Below are positions 8,781 to 17,226 of a stretch of 62,527 nt of DNA, piece by piece. Origin of the DNA: Phocaeicola sp. (GTDB lineage: Bacteria > Bacteroidota > Bacteroidia > Bacteroidales > Bacteroidaceae). Below the pieces are notes generated by a model. That model did not search any database. It had not been told where the DNA came from and saw only the letters and a program-made list of their open reading frames with translations. Positions within the stretch are counted from its first letter, which is position 1. Each line of letters begins with the position of its first letter. The position numbers were made by a program, and so were the translations under genes. The DNA is taken from contig JAHHQV010000006.1 of NCBI GenBank assembly GCA_020026175.1, forward strand, positions 1 through 62,527, written 5' to 3'.

Positions 8781-9007
8781 CTAACTTTTCGTAATAAATA
8801 TAATTGTTAAACTAATTATTTTCAATTGTAATTGCTGACTTATTTATATATTGTAAAGGCTGATATGCTGCCTTCTGATGTGTTTTTGGTGTCTTTATGA
8901 TATATTATACTGTTTGTTGTTATTGTATTGAAAGTAAAGAACTGTCAGGAACTTTACTTTTACTACGACTGTGGATTGTGTTGTTTTTTTATATATTAAT
9001 TTGTAAC

Positions 9008-9571
9008 TTATTTTTCCAGCCAATTCCTTATCATTAGTTTGCCGTAGGGGGTAAGCACAGATTCCGGATGGAATTGTATGCCTCTAACATCAAGCTCTTT
9101 ATGTTTTATTCCCATTATATAGCCTTCTTCACTTTCAGCCGTTATCTCCAGACATGATGGTAATGAATCTTTGTCTACTACCCATGAGTGGTATCTTCCT
9201 ACTTTTATTTTGTCTGGCAACGATTTGAATATATAGTCGTCTGCCATAATTCTGACCTCGCTCTGTATACCGTGGAATACATTTCTCAGATTCGTTATCC
9301 TTCCTCCAAAAGCTTCACCTATGGCCTGTTCTCCAAGGCAGACTCCCAAAATGGGCTTTATGCCAGAATATGTCCTTATTACGTCCATCAGCAGACCTGC
9401 TTCTTGTGGTACTCCCGGTCCGGGAGACAATAGAATCTTGTCGAAACCACCGATGTCTTCTATCTTGAAGCCATCGTTTTTCAGTACTATGACTTCTGCT
9501 CCAAGTTCTTTTACCAGATGGCTCAGATTATATGTAAACGAGTCATAATTATCTATTATTAATACTTTCAT
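9008..9571 (-). CDS. trpG: anthranilate / aminodeoxychorismate synthase glutamine amidotransferase (TrpG/PabA)
   Basis: Class I glutamine amidotransferase that supplies ammonia to a chorismate-utilising partner (TrpE or PabB). The triad is intact: Cys78 in GVCLGEQAIGE, and His168 and Glu170 in FHPES. The oxyanion strand SPGPGVP is at 49-55. At 187 residues it is a stand-alone subunit. It lies 263 bp downstream of trpB but has its own TAnnTTTG box, and no trpE, trpD, trpC, trpF or trpA is beside it. Sequence alone does not separate TrpG from PabA. With pabB and pabC at about 59-60 kb lacking an amidotransferase, a PabA or dual role is plausible. Confidence 0.9.
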   Translation of the reverse strand: MKVLIIDNYDSFTYNLSHLVKELGAEVIVLKNDGFKIEDIGGFDKILLSPGPGVPQEAGLLMDVIRTYSGIKPILGVCLGEQAIGEAFGGRITNLRNVFHGIQSEVRIMADDYIFKSLPDKIKVGRYHSWVVDKDSLPSCLEITAESEEGYIMGIKHKELDVRGIQFHPESVLTPYGKLMIRNWLEK

Positions 9572-9601
9572 TGTCCTTTCTGTATGATTAAAGAATTTCT
9601 A

Positions 9602-9609
9602 CAAAGTTA
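9602..9609 (-). promoter_or_regulatory. -7 box of trpG promoter
   Basis: TAACTTTG on the minus strand, 30 bp before the trpG ATG, fits TAnnTTTG. The -33 region is not convincing. It suggests trpG is transcribed independently of trpB. Confidence 0.45.
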
Positions 9610-9723
9610 TACAGCATTTCTTAATCCACATTTGTCTGGCGACATATTTTTGTAGCATCGATTTAAAATGATGTTTTTTCAATGTTACAAAGTTTTGTGG
9701 ATGAAGATTTTCAGCCGGTTCTT

Positions 9724-9811
9724 ACGCAAAAAAAATGACCAGTCGTTTTAATTGAAACGCTTATTCGTTTTAGCTTGAATGACCAGTCGCTTTTGATGGA
9801 ATGTCCGGCTG
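9724..9811. repeat. degenerate 22-bp tandem repeat, locus A
   Basis: Four head-to-tail units of exactly 22 bp (starting at 9724, 9746, 9768 and 9790) share the frame CGYTTTNATTGAAACG followed by ATGACCAGT or similar. The array lies between trpB and trpG. It is flanked by imperfectly complementary sequences, GATTTTCAGCCGG on the left and CCGGCTGATTGAAAATTC on the right. The same 22-bp period and core recur at 27424-27511 and 62357-62444. Confidence 0.65.
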
Positions 9812-9834
9812 ATTGAAAATTCTTGTTTTTTCAT

Positions 9835-11031
9835 TTATTCTGCTGTATAGTCTTGGCTATATTTCATATATGTTTCCAGGTCCTTGTCTCCCCTTCCGGA
9901 TACAGTAAGAACAACAATGTCATCAGGTTTGAAGTCCATTTTGTTCAAAGCACCCAAGGCATGTGCAGATTCAAGAGCGGGGATGATCCCTTCTGTACGT
10001 GTCAGTTCGAATGCAGCTTTCAGAGCTTCATTGTCATTTATGGCAAAAACTGTAGCTCTTTTCTTTTCGGCAAGATTAGCATGCATGGGACCTATGCCAG
10101 GATAGTCTAGTCCGGCAGAGATTGAATATGGCTCTATTATCTGTCCGTTGTCATCTTGCATCACTAGTGTCTTGAAACCATGTATGATACCTGTCTTGCC
10201 AAGATGTATTGTGGCTGCCGTTTTTCCAGTTTCTATTCCATATCCTCCGGCTTCTGCCAATACTATTTTCACTCTTTCATCATCCAAATAGTGATATATG
10301 CTTCCTGCTGCATTGCTTCCTCCTCCTATACATGCTATAAGGTAATCGGGGTAATCTCTTCCTTCTTGCTCTGTGAGTTGTCTTTTTATTTCCTCGCTTA
10401 TAACAGACTGTAGTCTGGCAACCATGTCTGGATAAGGATGAGGTCCTACCGTAGAGCCTATTACGTAGTATGTATCCGTAGGATTGTTGCACCATTCTCT
10501 TAGTGCTTCGTTGGTGGCATCCTTCAGTGTCATATTGCCGGAAGTGACTGAGATGACTTCAGCTCCTAGCATTTTTATTTTTTTTACGTTTGCTTTTTGT
10601 CTTTCCACATCTGTTTTTCCCATATATACTACACACTCCATACCCATAAGTGCGCATACTGTAGCAGTTGCCACTCCATGTTGCCCGGCTCCTGTTTCGG
10701 CTAATATCCTTTTCTTACCCATTCTTCGGGCTAAGAGAACTTGACCTATGGCGTTGTTTATCTTATGTGCTCCGGTATGGTTCAAATCTTCTCTTTTGAG
10801 ATATATTTTGCATCCATGCTTTTTTGACAACTTTTCTGACAGATAGAGTGGTGAAGGTCTTCCTACGTAATCTCTCAGAAGTCGTGAAAATTCTTTTTTA
10901 AAAGATTCGTCGTTTATGATTGTTTTGTATGATTTTCTCAGTTCTTCTACATTCTGATGTAAAATTTCGGGAATATATGTGCCTCCGAAATTGCCGTAAT
11001 ATCCGTTTTCGTTTATCTGGAATGATTTCAT
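9835..11031 (-). CDS. trpB: tryptophan synthase beta chain
   Basis: PLP enzyme that joins indole and serine to make tryptophan. The 398-residue protein carries the PLP lysine in HTGAHKINN (Lys90), the phosphate-binding GGGSNAAGS and the substrate loop AETGAGQHG. It is the standard TrpB1 type. I chose the ATG at 11031 (MKSFQINENGYYGNFGG); the frame is open further upstream, but that stretch lies in the leader. trpA is not adjacent, so here it either acts on external indole or pairs with a TrpA encoded elsewhere. It is preceded by a leader peptide with two Trp codons and a terminator hairpin. Confidence 0.95.
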   Translation of the reverse strand: MKSFQINENGYYGNFGGTYIPEILHQNVEELRKSYKTIINDESFKKEFSRLLRDYVGRPSPLYLSEKLSKKHGCKIYLKREDLNHTGAHKINNAIGQVLLARRMGKKRILAETGAGQHGVATATVCALMGMECVVYMGKTDVERQKANVKKIKMLGAEVISVTSGNMTLKDATNEALREWCNNPTDTYYVIGSTVGPHPYPDMVARLQSVISEEIKRQLTEQEGRDYPDYLIACIGGGSNAAGSIYHYLDDERVKIVLAEAGGYGIETGKTAATIHLGKTGIIHGFKTLVMQDDNGQIIEPYSISAGLDYPGIGPMHANLAEKKRATVFAINDNEALKAAFELTRTEGIIPALESAHALGALNKMDFKPDDIVVLTVSGRGDKDLETYMKYSQDYTAE

Positions 11032-11105
11032 GGTTTTCTTTGTTTTTTGATTCAATAAATTGTGTGGATGTATATAATTGTCGATTATAGTGTATATACA
11101 AAAAC

Positions 11106-11160
11106 ATATATAACCAAAAAGGACCACCGTAAAGTACGGCAGCCCTTTTTGGTTATATAT
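11106..11160 (-). terminator. trp attenuator hairpin upstream of trpB
   Basis: Two perfectly complementary 17-nt arms (11106-11122 and 11144-11160; ATATATAACCAAAAAGG and its complement) with an inner CCGT/ACGG stem make a very stable hairpin. It is followed by a GTTTTT tract on the minus strand. It lies between the leader peptide stop and the trpB start, where a transcription attenuator belongs. The CCAAAA in the first-transcribed arm can also pair with the TTTTGG that spans the Phe-Trp codons of the leader. The full set of alternative pairings is not resolved here. Confidence 0.75.
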
Positions 11161-11209
11161 CCTATGTTATAAATATTTTATATTGGTATATACACATGAC
11201 TGATTTCCC

Positions 11210-11272
11210 TTACGACCTGTAGAGTTGTAAGAGACGCCACCAAAATAATGTATTTACCAATGTTGTTCTCAT
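11210..11272 (-). CDS. trpL: trp operon leader peptide with tandem Trp codons
   Basis: A 20-codon frame starts at ATG 11272 and ends in TAA. It reads MRTTLVNTLFWWRLLQLYRS, with two adjacent TGG codons at positions 11-12 (11237-11242). Trp is the rarest amino acid, and a WW pair in a short leader ahead of a terminator and trpB is the hallmark of ribosome-mediated attenuation. A full Bacteroidetes promoter precedes it. The gene type is inferred from position and composition. Confidence 0.8.
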   Translation of the reverse strand: MRTTLVNTLFWWRLLQLYRS

Positions 11273-11304
11273 TTTTGTTTTAATTATTTTTATTTATTCG
11301 GTTG

Positions 11305-11335
11305 CAAATTTAAGGCTAATAATTAAAAATGCAAA
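11305..11335 (-). promoter_or_regulatory. trp leader promoter
   Basis: TTTG (11335-11332), a 19-bp spacer and TAAATTTG (11312-11305) on the minus strand fit the Bacteroidetes consensus exactly. The leader ATG follows 32 bp after the -7 box. Confidence 0.7.
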
Positions 11336-11362
11336 TTTTATGGAGCTTTTTTTATTTGTGTC

Positions 11363-11393
11363 TTGATTAGGGTTCATTTTTTGTATAAGTTTG
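11363..11393 (+). promoter_or_regulatory. promoter of LysM glucosaminidase gene
   Basis: TTG (11363-11365), a 20-bp spacer and TAAGTTTG (11386-11393), 26 bp before the ATG. It diverges from the trp leader promoter only 28 bp away. Confidence 0.65.
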
Positions 11394-11419
11394 CGACAAT
11401 AATTTTATAATTTGTAAAG

Positions 11420-12307
11420 ATGAAAAGAATAATAATGTACCTATGCCTGTTGGCTATAGGTTTTAATTCGGTCATTTCGGCTCCTAGAAAGAATAAGGCC
11501 TATGAGGATTATATCAGGAAGTATCGAAGTATAGCTGTAGACGAAATGAAGAAATATCATATACCTGCCAGTATCACTCTGGCGCAAGGTCTGCTTGAGT
11601 CGGGTGCCGGGAAAAGTTTGTTGGCCAGGAAATCAAACAACCACTTTGGAATAAAGTGTGGAAGCTCATGGCGTGGACGTACCGTACGGCATGACGATGA
11701 CAGGCGTAATGAATGTTTCCGTGCATATCGTCGTGCAAGGGATTCTTACGAAGACCATTCCAAGTTTCTGAGAACAGGTGCAAGATATGCTTTTCTTTTC
11801 AGACTGAAGATTACAGACTATAAAGGTTGGGCCAAGGGCTTGAAGAAGGCAGGATATGCCACAGATTCCAGATATGCCACCAGACTTATAGACATTATAG
11901 AACTGTATGAATTGAATCAATATGACAGGAAAGGTGGCTTGAAATGGGCCGAAGAGTTCCCTAATCCTCATCAGCCTTATTTGTCAAACGGAATGCTTTA
12001 TGTGATAGCCAGAAGAGGTGACACGTTTAAATCATTGGGAAAAGAATTTGATATAAGCAGCAAGAAAATACGCAAGTATAATGAATTGCCTAAAGATTAC
12101 GTGTTTGAGGGAGGCGAGATTATATATCTAGAGGAAAAAGCCAAGAAAGCATCCAAGGATTGTATTTTCTATACTGTCCGTCCCGGTGATTCGATGTATT
12201 CCATTGCGCAAAAGTATGGTATACGTCTCAAGTATCTTTATAAGATGAACGACATGAAGGAAGATGCCCCTGTGCCTAATGTAGGCGATATGCTAAGACT
12301 CAGATAG
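11420..12307 (+). CDS. secreted glucosaminidase with two LysM domains
   Basis: Peptidoglycan hydrolase exported by an N-terminal signal peptide (residues 1-20). The FlgJ-type glucosaminidase domain spans about 33-180; Glu60 in LAQGLLESGAGKS is the expected catalytic acid, and NNHFGIKC is the family signature. Two LysM repeats follow at about 193-240 (VIARRGDTFKSLGKEF) and 248-295 (YTVRPGDSMYSIAQKYGI) and would bind glycan strands. It probably acts in cell separation or wall remodelling. It is transcribed alone and ends at a hairpin terminator. Confidence 0.9.
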   Translation: MKRIIMYLCLLAIGFNSVISAPRKNKAYEDYIRKYRSIAVDEMKKYHIPASITLAQGLLESGAGKSLLARKSNNHFGIKCGSSWRGRTVRHDDDRRNECFRAYRRARDSYEDHSKFLRTGARYAFLFRLKITDYKGWAKGLKKAGYATDSRYATRLIDIIELYELNQYDRKGGLKWAEEFPNPHQPYLSNGMLYVIARRGDTFKSLGKEFDISSKKIRKYNELPKDYVFEGGEIIYLEEKAKKASKDCIFYTVRPGDSMYSIAQKYGIRLKYLYKMNDMKEDAPVPNVGDMLRLR

Positions 12308-12327
12308 TGGGGTTGATATAATTTTTG

Positions 12328-12374
12328 AAGTCCAATAAACAGTCCTGTTTTGTCAGTGAAAGTTTATTGGACTT
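12328..12374 (+). terminator. terminator after glucosaminidase gene
   Basis: Arms AAGTCCAATAAAC (12328-12340) and GTTTATTGGACTT (12362-12374), then a long T run. It lies in the convergent gap with the symporter gene and may serve both. Confidence 0.8.
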
Positions 12375-12424
12375 TCTTTTTTTTGTAGTTTCTTTGTGGG
12401 TATAATGAATGTACTTTTTCAGAT

Positions 12425-13888
12425 TCATACCTTTGGGTTGTTCTTTGCTTTTACACTAATGGATGCAAGTCCTATGAATGTAAGCATACCGTTGAACATC
12501 AGCATCTCGTATCCGAATTTATATCCTGTGTTTATAAATGTTGCATAGTCTATTATATAGCATATGACAGGAGATATTATCGCTATAAGAGGTACAAGTC
12601 TGTCTTTTGGCTTCTTGTCGGTAAATAGTCCGAAGCAGAATAATCCCAGCAAAGGACCGTATGTATATGATGCAACAGTATATATGGTATCTATTACGCT
12701 TTGACTGTTTACGGCATCGAATATCATTATACAGGCTACGAAAACTATTGAAATGCCTATATGTGCAGCTTTCCTTATTCTTACAGCTTTCCTCTCTGGA
12801 TATTTTTCAGTCTCCAATATGTCGATACAGAAACTTGTGGTAAGTGCGGCTAGTGCAGAATCTGCACTAGAAAAGGCTGCTGCTATTATACCTATGGTAA
12901 AGAAAACCAGAACAGTATACCCCAGATATCCTTCGGCTGCAAACATGGGCAAAAGATCGTCGCCTTTGGCTGGTACGGCTATGTTCAATTGTGTGGCAGC
13001 CACCATTAGAAGCACGCCGAGAGACAGAAACAGAAAATTAACCGGCACAAACGATATGCCATAGCAATACATGTTTTTCTGTGCTTCTTTCAGGTTTCGG
13101 CATGAGAGGTTTTTCTGCATCATATCTTGGTCAAGGCCGGTCATTACTATTGTAATGAAAATTCCGCTGAAGAACTGTTTGAAGAAATTTTGTTTTGAGC
13201 CCCAGTCATCGAATACGAATATACGGTTCATGTCGCTTTCCTTTATCGTACTTGCTATTTCAGACAAGTCCATGTTTAGCTTGTCGGCAATGTTGTATAG
13301 AATCAATCCTAAAGCCATAAGCAGACAGAATGTTTGCAGGCTGTCTGTCCATACTATAGTCCTGATTCCGCTTTTGTAAGTATAGAGCCATATCAGCACT
13401 ACCGTACCTATGGCAGTTATGGCAAATGGAATGTTGTAAATGTCAAATACATACTTCTGAAGTATTATACACACCAGATAAAGTCTGGCGGCAGCTCCCA
13501 GAATCTTCGAGATAAGGAAAAAAGAAGCTCCAGTCTTGTAAGAGCAGTTCCCTATCCTTTGTCCTAGATATGTATAAATAGATGTAAGGTTCAACTTGTA
13601 ATATAGTGGTAGCAGTACATGTGCTATGATGATGTATCCAAAGAAGAAGCCCATACACGTCTGCATGTATGTCATGTCGATGTTTTTTACCATACCGGGA
13701 ACAGATACGAATGTAACTCCAGACAAAGAAGCACCTATCATGCCGAAAGAAACGACATACCACGGCGACTGCTTGTTTCCTCTGAAAAATGCGTCGTTGT
13801 CAGAATGTTTGTTGGCTGTGATTCGTGAAATGCCAAGAAGTATGATAAAATATATTGTTACTGTAAATATTATCAGTATTCCGTTCAT
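12425..13888 (-). CDS. sodium:solute symporter (SSS family)
   Basis: Inner-membrane transporter of the SSS/LeuT-fold family with about 13 hydrophobic helices over 487 residues. Recognisable parts are the N-terminal YFIILLGISRITANK, the conserved FFRGNKQSPWYVVSFGMIGA and GLDQDMMQKNLSCR. The substrate cannot be told; Bacteroidetes relatives are often linked to sialic acid, sugars or proline. I chose ATG 13888 (MNGILIIF). The frame extends 21 codons further, but a TAnnTTTG box lies at 13917-13924, within that extension. Confidence 0.88.
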   Translation of the reverse strand: MNGILIIFTVTIYFIILLGISRITANKHSDNDAFFRGNKQSPWYVVSFGMIGASLSGVTFVSVPGMVKNIDMTYMQTCMGFFFGYIIIAHVLLPLYYKLNLTSIYTYLGQRIGNCSYKTGASFFLISKILGAAARLYLVCIILQKYVFDIYNIPFAITAIGTVVLIWLYTYKSGIRTIVWTDSLQTFCLLMALGLILYNIADKLNMDLSEIASTIKESDMNRIFVFDDWGSKQNFFKQFFSGIFITIVMTGLDQDMMQKNLSCRNLKEAQKNMYCYGISFVPVNFLFLSLGVLLMVAATQLNIAVPAKGDDLLPMFAAEGYLGYTVLVFFTIGIIAAAFSSADSALAALTTSFCIDILETEKYPERKAVRIRKAAHIGISIVFVACIMIFDAVNSQSVIDTIYTVASYTYGPLLGLFCFGLFTDKKPKDRLVPLIAIISPVICYIIDYATFINTGYKFGYEMLMFNGMLTFIGLASISVKAKNNPKV

Positions 13889-13916
13889 ATAGCTAAATGG
13901 TATAATTTTTTGCATG

Positions 13917-13924
13917 CAAAGGTA
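13917..13924 (-). promoter_or_regulatory. -7 box of symporter promoter
   Basis: TACCTTTG on the minus strand, 28 bp before the chosen ATG. The -33 element is not clear. Confidence 0.45.
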
Positions 13925-13996
13925 GTGATAAAAGACGATATAATGAAGCAAGTGGCAAATATACGAACGGAAAAGCCAATGTGCCTTGTGATATTA

Positions 13997-14027
13997 TTGC
14001 TAGTTATGGTATAAAACTATATTTTTG
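13997..14027 (+). promoter_or_regulatory. recR promoter
   Basis: TTG (13997-13999), a 20-bp spacer and TATTTTTG (14020-14027), ending 27 bp before the recR ATG. Confidence 0.65.
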
Positions 14028-14054
14028 TACGAAATTTAATAATACAGAATAAAA

Positions 14055-14672
14055 ATGAATCAACAATATCCATCAGTCCTGCTCGAAAAAGCAGTAGATG
14101 AGTTTTCTAAACTTCCAGGAATAGGCCGTAAAACTGCAATGCGACTGGTGTTGCATTTGCTTCGTCAGGAGAAAAAAGACGTAGAATCTTTCGGCAATTC
14201 TATAATAACTCTTAAGCGTGAAGTGAAATACTGTAAGGTATGCCATAATATTTCGGATACAGAGGTGTGCAGGATATGTTCTACCCCATCGCGCGATGCT
14301 TCTACTGTTTGTGTTGTAGAGAATATCCGTGATGTGATGGCTGTAGAGAATACGCAGCAGTTCAACGGACTGTATCATGTTTTGGGAGGTGTCATATCGC
14401 CTATGGATGGGGTAGGTCCTTCCGACTTACAGATAGACAGTCTTGTAGACAGAGTGAGGAATGGGGGAGTGAAGGAGATTATTCTGGCTCTGAGCTCTAC
14501 TATGGAAGGGGATACTACAAACTTTTATATTTTCCGTAAACTGGCGGGATATGATGTGAAGGTTTCTGTCATTTCGCGTGGTATTTCCATTGGTGATGAA
14601 CTTCAGTATACTGACGAAGTGACTTTGGGGAGGTCTATAGTGAATCGTATAGAGTTTACAGGTAGAATGTAG
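14055..14672 (+). CDS. recR: recombination mediator protein RecR
   Basis: Works with RecO to load RecA at gaps in DNA. Residues 1-55 contain the helix-hairpin-helix LPGIGRKTAMRL. A four-cysteine zinc finger is formed by Cys60, 63, 72 and 75. A Toprim domain follows (VCVVENIRDVMAVE to IILALSSTMEGDTT). Length (205) and order match the family. The downstream small membrane protein and GNAT genes lie on the same strand and may share its transcript. Confidence 0.97.
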   Translation: MNQQYPSVLLEKAVDEFSKLPGIGRKTAMRLVLHLLRQEKKDVESFGNSIITLKREVKYCKVCHNISDTEVCRICSTPSRDASTVCVVENIRDVMAVENTQQFNGLYHVLGGVISPMDGVGPSDLQIDSLVDRVRNGGVKEIILALSSTMEGDTTNFYIFRKLAGYDVKVSVISRGISIGDELQYTDEVTLGRSIVNRIEFTGRM

Positions 14673-14739
14673 ATGTACTGATATTTTATAATGTTTGCTA
14701 TAATTGTAAGTCATTTAATTTTTTGTGTAAAAACAAGTC

Positions 14740-15201
14740 ATGAAAAAAATAGAATCGTTGTTGAGAATACTTAAGATGGAATATATGTTGATGTGGTTGC
14801 TTATAGTGATTGCAGTAGCACTGTACGAAATGGATTTTATACCACAAGGTACTATGGTAGGAATTGCTGAAGCTGAATATTTGTCACAGCTTACAGGAGT
14901 TCTTCTATGTGTTTGTCTTATACCAATTTCTTTGCGTATGTTCGGGCTGTTTATTTCAAAGAATATCAAGACAATGAATATGGAGAACGCACTGAAAAGT
15001 TATCGAAGATGGAGTGAAGTTCGTATAATAATGCTCTTTGTAGTTGCTCTTTTCAATATATCAATGTATTATTGGACTATGGATATAACTGGATTGTTGT
15101 GTGGGTGTATGGCTCTTCTGGCTTCACTCTTCTGTGTGCCAGGCAGAAAAAGACTGTTATCCGAACTTGATATGGAAGATGAAAATATAGCGGAGGACTG
15201 A
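14740..15201 (+). CDS. four-helix membrane protein of unknown function
   Basis: I do not recognise a characterised family. The 153 residues hold four hydrophobic segments at roughly 15-33, 50-71, 93-113 and 116-133, with a charged C-terminal tail (SELDMEDENIAED), so it is probably an integral inner-membrane protein. It lies 67 bp after recR and 2 bp before a GNAT gene, which suggests translational coupling to the acetyltransferase. Confidence 0.75.
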   Translation: MKKIESLLRILKMEYMLMWLLIVIAVALYEMDFIPQGTMVGIAEAEYLSQLTGVLLCVCLIPISLRMFGLFISKNIKTMNMENALKSYRRWSEVRIIMLFVVALFNISMYYWTMDITGLLCGCMALLASLFCVPGRKRLLSELDMEDENIAED

Positions 15202-15203
15202 AT

Positions 15204-15716
15204 ATGAATGGTATAAGACTGCGAACTCCGGAACCTGAAGATCTGGATGTGATGATGGAAATAGAAAATGATGTTTTTTTGTGGAGGCATAGTAGTGTCA
15301 ATACCGGACCTTACAGCCGTTTTCAACTTAAAAGATATATCGAAGAAAATGAGAATAATATTTATATCGATAACCAACAACGTTTTATGATTGAAGTATC
15401 AGAGGGTAGGGTTGCAGGCATGATAGATGTTTTTGATTTTGATTTAAGAAACAATCGTGCCGAAATAGGGGTTGTTGTCTTGCCTTCTTTCCGTTCTTGT
15501 GGGATAGCTGCATTGGCTATAAATAAAATTGAGGAACATTGTTTTGGTTTTCTTGGTATGAAACAGCTTTATTCTTATGTGAGACAGGACAATGAAGCTG
15601 CTATTTCATTGTTTCGTAAATGTGGATTTGCAGAAGTTGGGGTGTTGAAATCTTGGGTAAGGTGCGGTCACGAATTCTGTGATGTATCTATATTCCAGAA
15701 ATTATCTGTAATCTGA
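15204..15716 (+). CDS. GNAT family N-acetyltransferase
   Basis: Acetyl-CoA-dependent acyltransferase of the RimJ/RimL-like GNAT type, 170 residues. The start RLRTPEPEDLDVMMEIEND is typical. The acetyl-CoA loop is VVLPSFRSCGIAALAINKIEEH, and the C-terminal NEAAISLFRKCGFAEVGVL motif is clear. The acceptor (protein N terminus, polyamine, antibiotic or other) cannot be deduced. Its ATG is 2 bp after the stop codon of the small membrane protein. Confidence 0.9.
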   Translation: MNGIRLRTPEPEDLDVMMEIENDVFLWRHSSVNTGPYSRFQLKRYIEENENNIYIDNQQRFMIEVSEGRVAGMIDVFDFDLRNNRAEIGVVVLPSFRSCGIAALAINKIEEHCFGFLGMKQLYSYVRQDNEAAISLFRKCGFAEVGVLKSWVRCGHEFCDVSIFQKLSVI

Positions 15717-15746
15717 TGTTTCTAATAGTATTGTAAGAAGATAAAA

Positions 15747-15782
15747 AAAACAGGACAGAATCTTACGATTGTGCCCTGTTTT
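15747..15782 (-). terminator. terminator of the RND efflux operon
   Basis: On the minus strand AAAACAGG (15782-15775 side) pairs with CCTGTTTT followed by a T run. It lies between the convergent GNAT and outer-membrane factor genes. Confidence 0.7.
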
Positions 15783-15828
15783 ACCCAATTGACGAGTGTA
15801 TATTAAAGTCTAGTTTATTGAGTGTGTC

Positions 15829-17226
15829 TTATTTGTTGTTATTGTCGTATTCTTTCCATCCACCGCCTAAGGCTTTGTATAGATTCACCAGTGTAATCTG
15901 TTTGTCACGTATGGCATTGCTGAGACCTATCTGTGCATCAAGGTAACCACGTTGTGCATCAAGCAGGTCAAGATAACCTATAGAACCACTGATGTATTGA
16001 AGTTCTGCAAGGTCGAGTGCACTTCTTGAAGCCTGTTCCAAGCGTAGCCTTGTTTCATAAATTTCTCTTGTTTTATTGAATTCTACTATAGCATTTCTTG
16101 CATCTTTGAATGCACTAAGAACAGTTTTCTCATACGAATATGTAGCCTGTTCGTAAGCGGCTTTCTTTGCTTTTAGTGCTGCTCTGTTTTTACCCATAGC
16201 AAATACAGGTGTCAACAGCGAACCTGTAAACAGATGGAACGGAGACTTCAGAAGATCCGAAAGTTCACCGCTTTCGGCACCGGCAGTAGCCGTAAGTGTA
16301 AGTCTGGGAAACAGGTTGGTAAAAGCCATTCCTACAGATGCATTTGCTGCTATCAGTGATTGTTCTGCCATTCTTACATCTGGTCTTCTTTCAAGAAGGC
16401 TTGAAGGTAGACCTACTGGAAGGGTTGCAGGCAAAAGAACATCCTCTGGCAATACCGAGCGGTTGATGTGATGTGGATATTCGCCTGTAAGGAATGCTAT
16501 TTCATTCTGCTTTATTGAGATCTTCTTTTCCAAATCAGGCACCAAAGTAGAAGTACGTGCCAACTCAACTTGGGCTTGGCGGAATGAAATCTCATTTGTC
16601 AAACCTCCCTCATGTCTTATTCTAGCAAGATGAAGGCTCTTTCTTCTTGCTTCTACTGTTTGTCTTACAATCGAAAGTTCATTGTCGAGTGCCACCAGTT
16701 CAAAGTACGACTGTGCCATCTGGGCAATAAGACTCATTTTTACTGCTTTCTGGTTTTCTACAGAGTTCATGAATTCTGCTACACTTTTGTCTCTTGCCCA
16801 TCTTAGGTTTCCCCATAGGTCAAGTTCCCATGAAATGCTTGCTTTAAGGTCAAATTCCTTGCTAGGATTAAAATTTTCTCCACCGTAGTTTTTCCCTTTC
16901 TTTTCTGCATACATTTTTGTTCCTATTGAAGGGAACATGTTTGCCCAGTCAATACGTTTCATGGCTGCTAGTTCTTTTACTTTTGTAGCAGCTATAAGCA
17001 TATCCTTGTTATTCTCCAAAGTCTTTTTTATCAGTGTCTGTAGAATGGTGTCTGTGTATAGTTGTTCCCAAGGATAGTCTGCTATAGAAGTACTGTCTAT
17101 ACTTGTCGTGTCCAGCTTTTCAGGAAGACTCATTTCAGGACGAGTATAGTGTTTTCCCAACTGACAGCTACTCATTGCTAGAGTAGTTGTCAGTATTAAA
17201 ATTATTGATTTATATCTATATTTCAT
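15829..17226 (-). CDS. RND efflux outer-membrane factor (OprM/NodT family lipoprotein)
   Basis: TolC-like channel that lets an RND pump discharge across the outer membrane. The N terminus is a lipoprotein signal with lipobox AMSSC (Cys21), then the family's HYTRPEMSLPE. Two outer-membrane-efflux repeats give the usual pseudo-symmetry (about 55-240 and 265-455), including LDLWGNLRWARDKS and GGLTNEISFRQAQVELA. At 465 residues it is full length. Its start overlaps the pump gene's stop by 4 bp (ATGA), so the two are translationally coupled. Confidence 0.93.
   Translation of the reverse strand: MKYRYKSIILILTTTLAMSSCQLGKHYTRPEMSLPEKLDTTSIDSTSIADYPWEQLYTDTILQTLIKKTLENNKDMLIAATKVKELAAMKRIDWANMFPSIGTKMYAEKKGKNYGGENFNPSKEFDLKASISWELDLWGNLRWARDKSVAEFMNSVENQKAVKMSLIAQMAQSYFELVALDNELSIVRQTVEARRKSLHLARIRHEGGLTNEISFRQAQVELARTSTLVPDLEKKISIKQNEIAFLTGEYPHHINRSVLPEDVLLPATLPVGLPSSLLERRPDVRMAEQSLIAANASVGMAFTNLFPRLTLTATAGAESGELSDLLKSPFHLFTGSLLTPVFAMGKNRAALKAKKAAYEQATYSYEKTVLSAFKDARNAIVEFNKTREIYETRLRLEQASRSALDLAELQYISGSIGYLDLLDAQRGYLDAQIGLSNAIRDKQITLVNLYKALGGGWKEYDNNNK

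Noticed and set aside
8931..8960. hairpin AAAGTAAAG / CTTTACTTT as trpG terminator
   Set aside because: Only 9 A/T-rich pairs with a 12-nt loop and no T run on the relevant strand.
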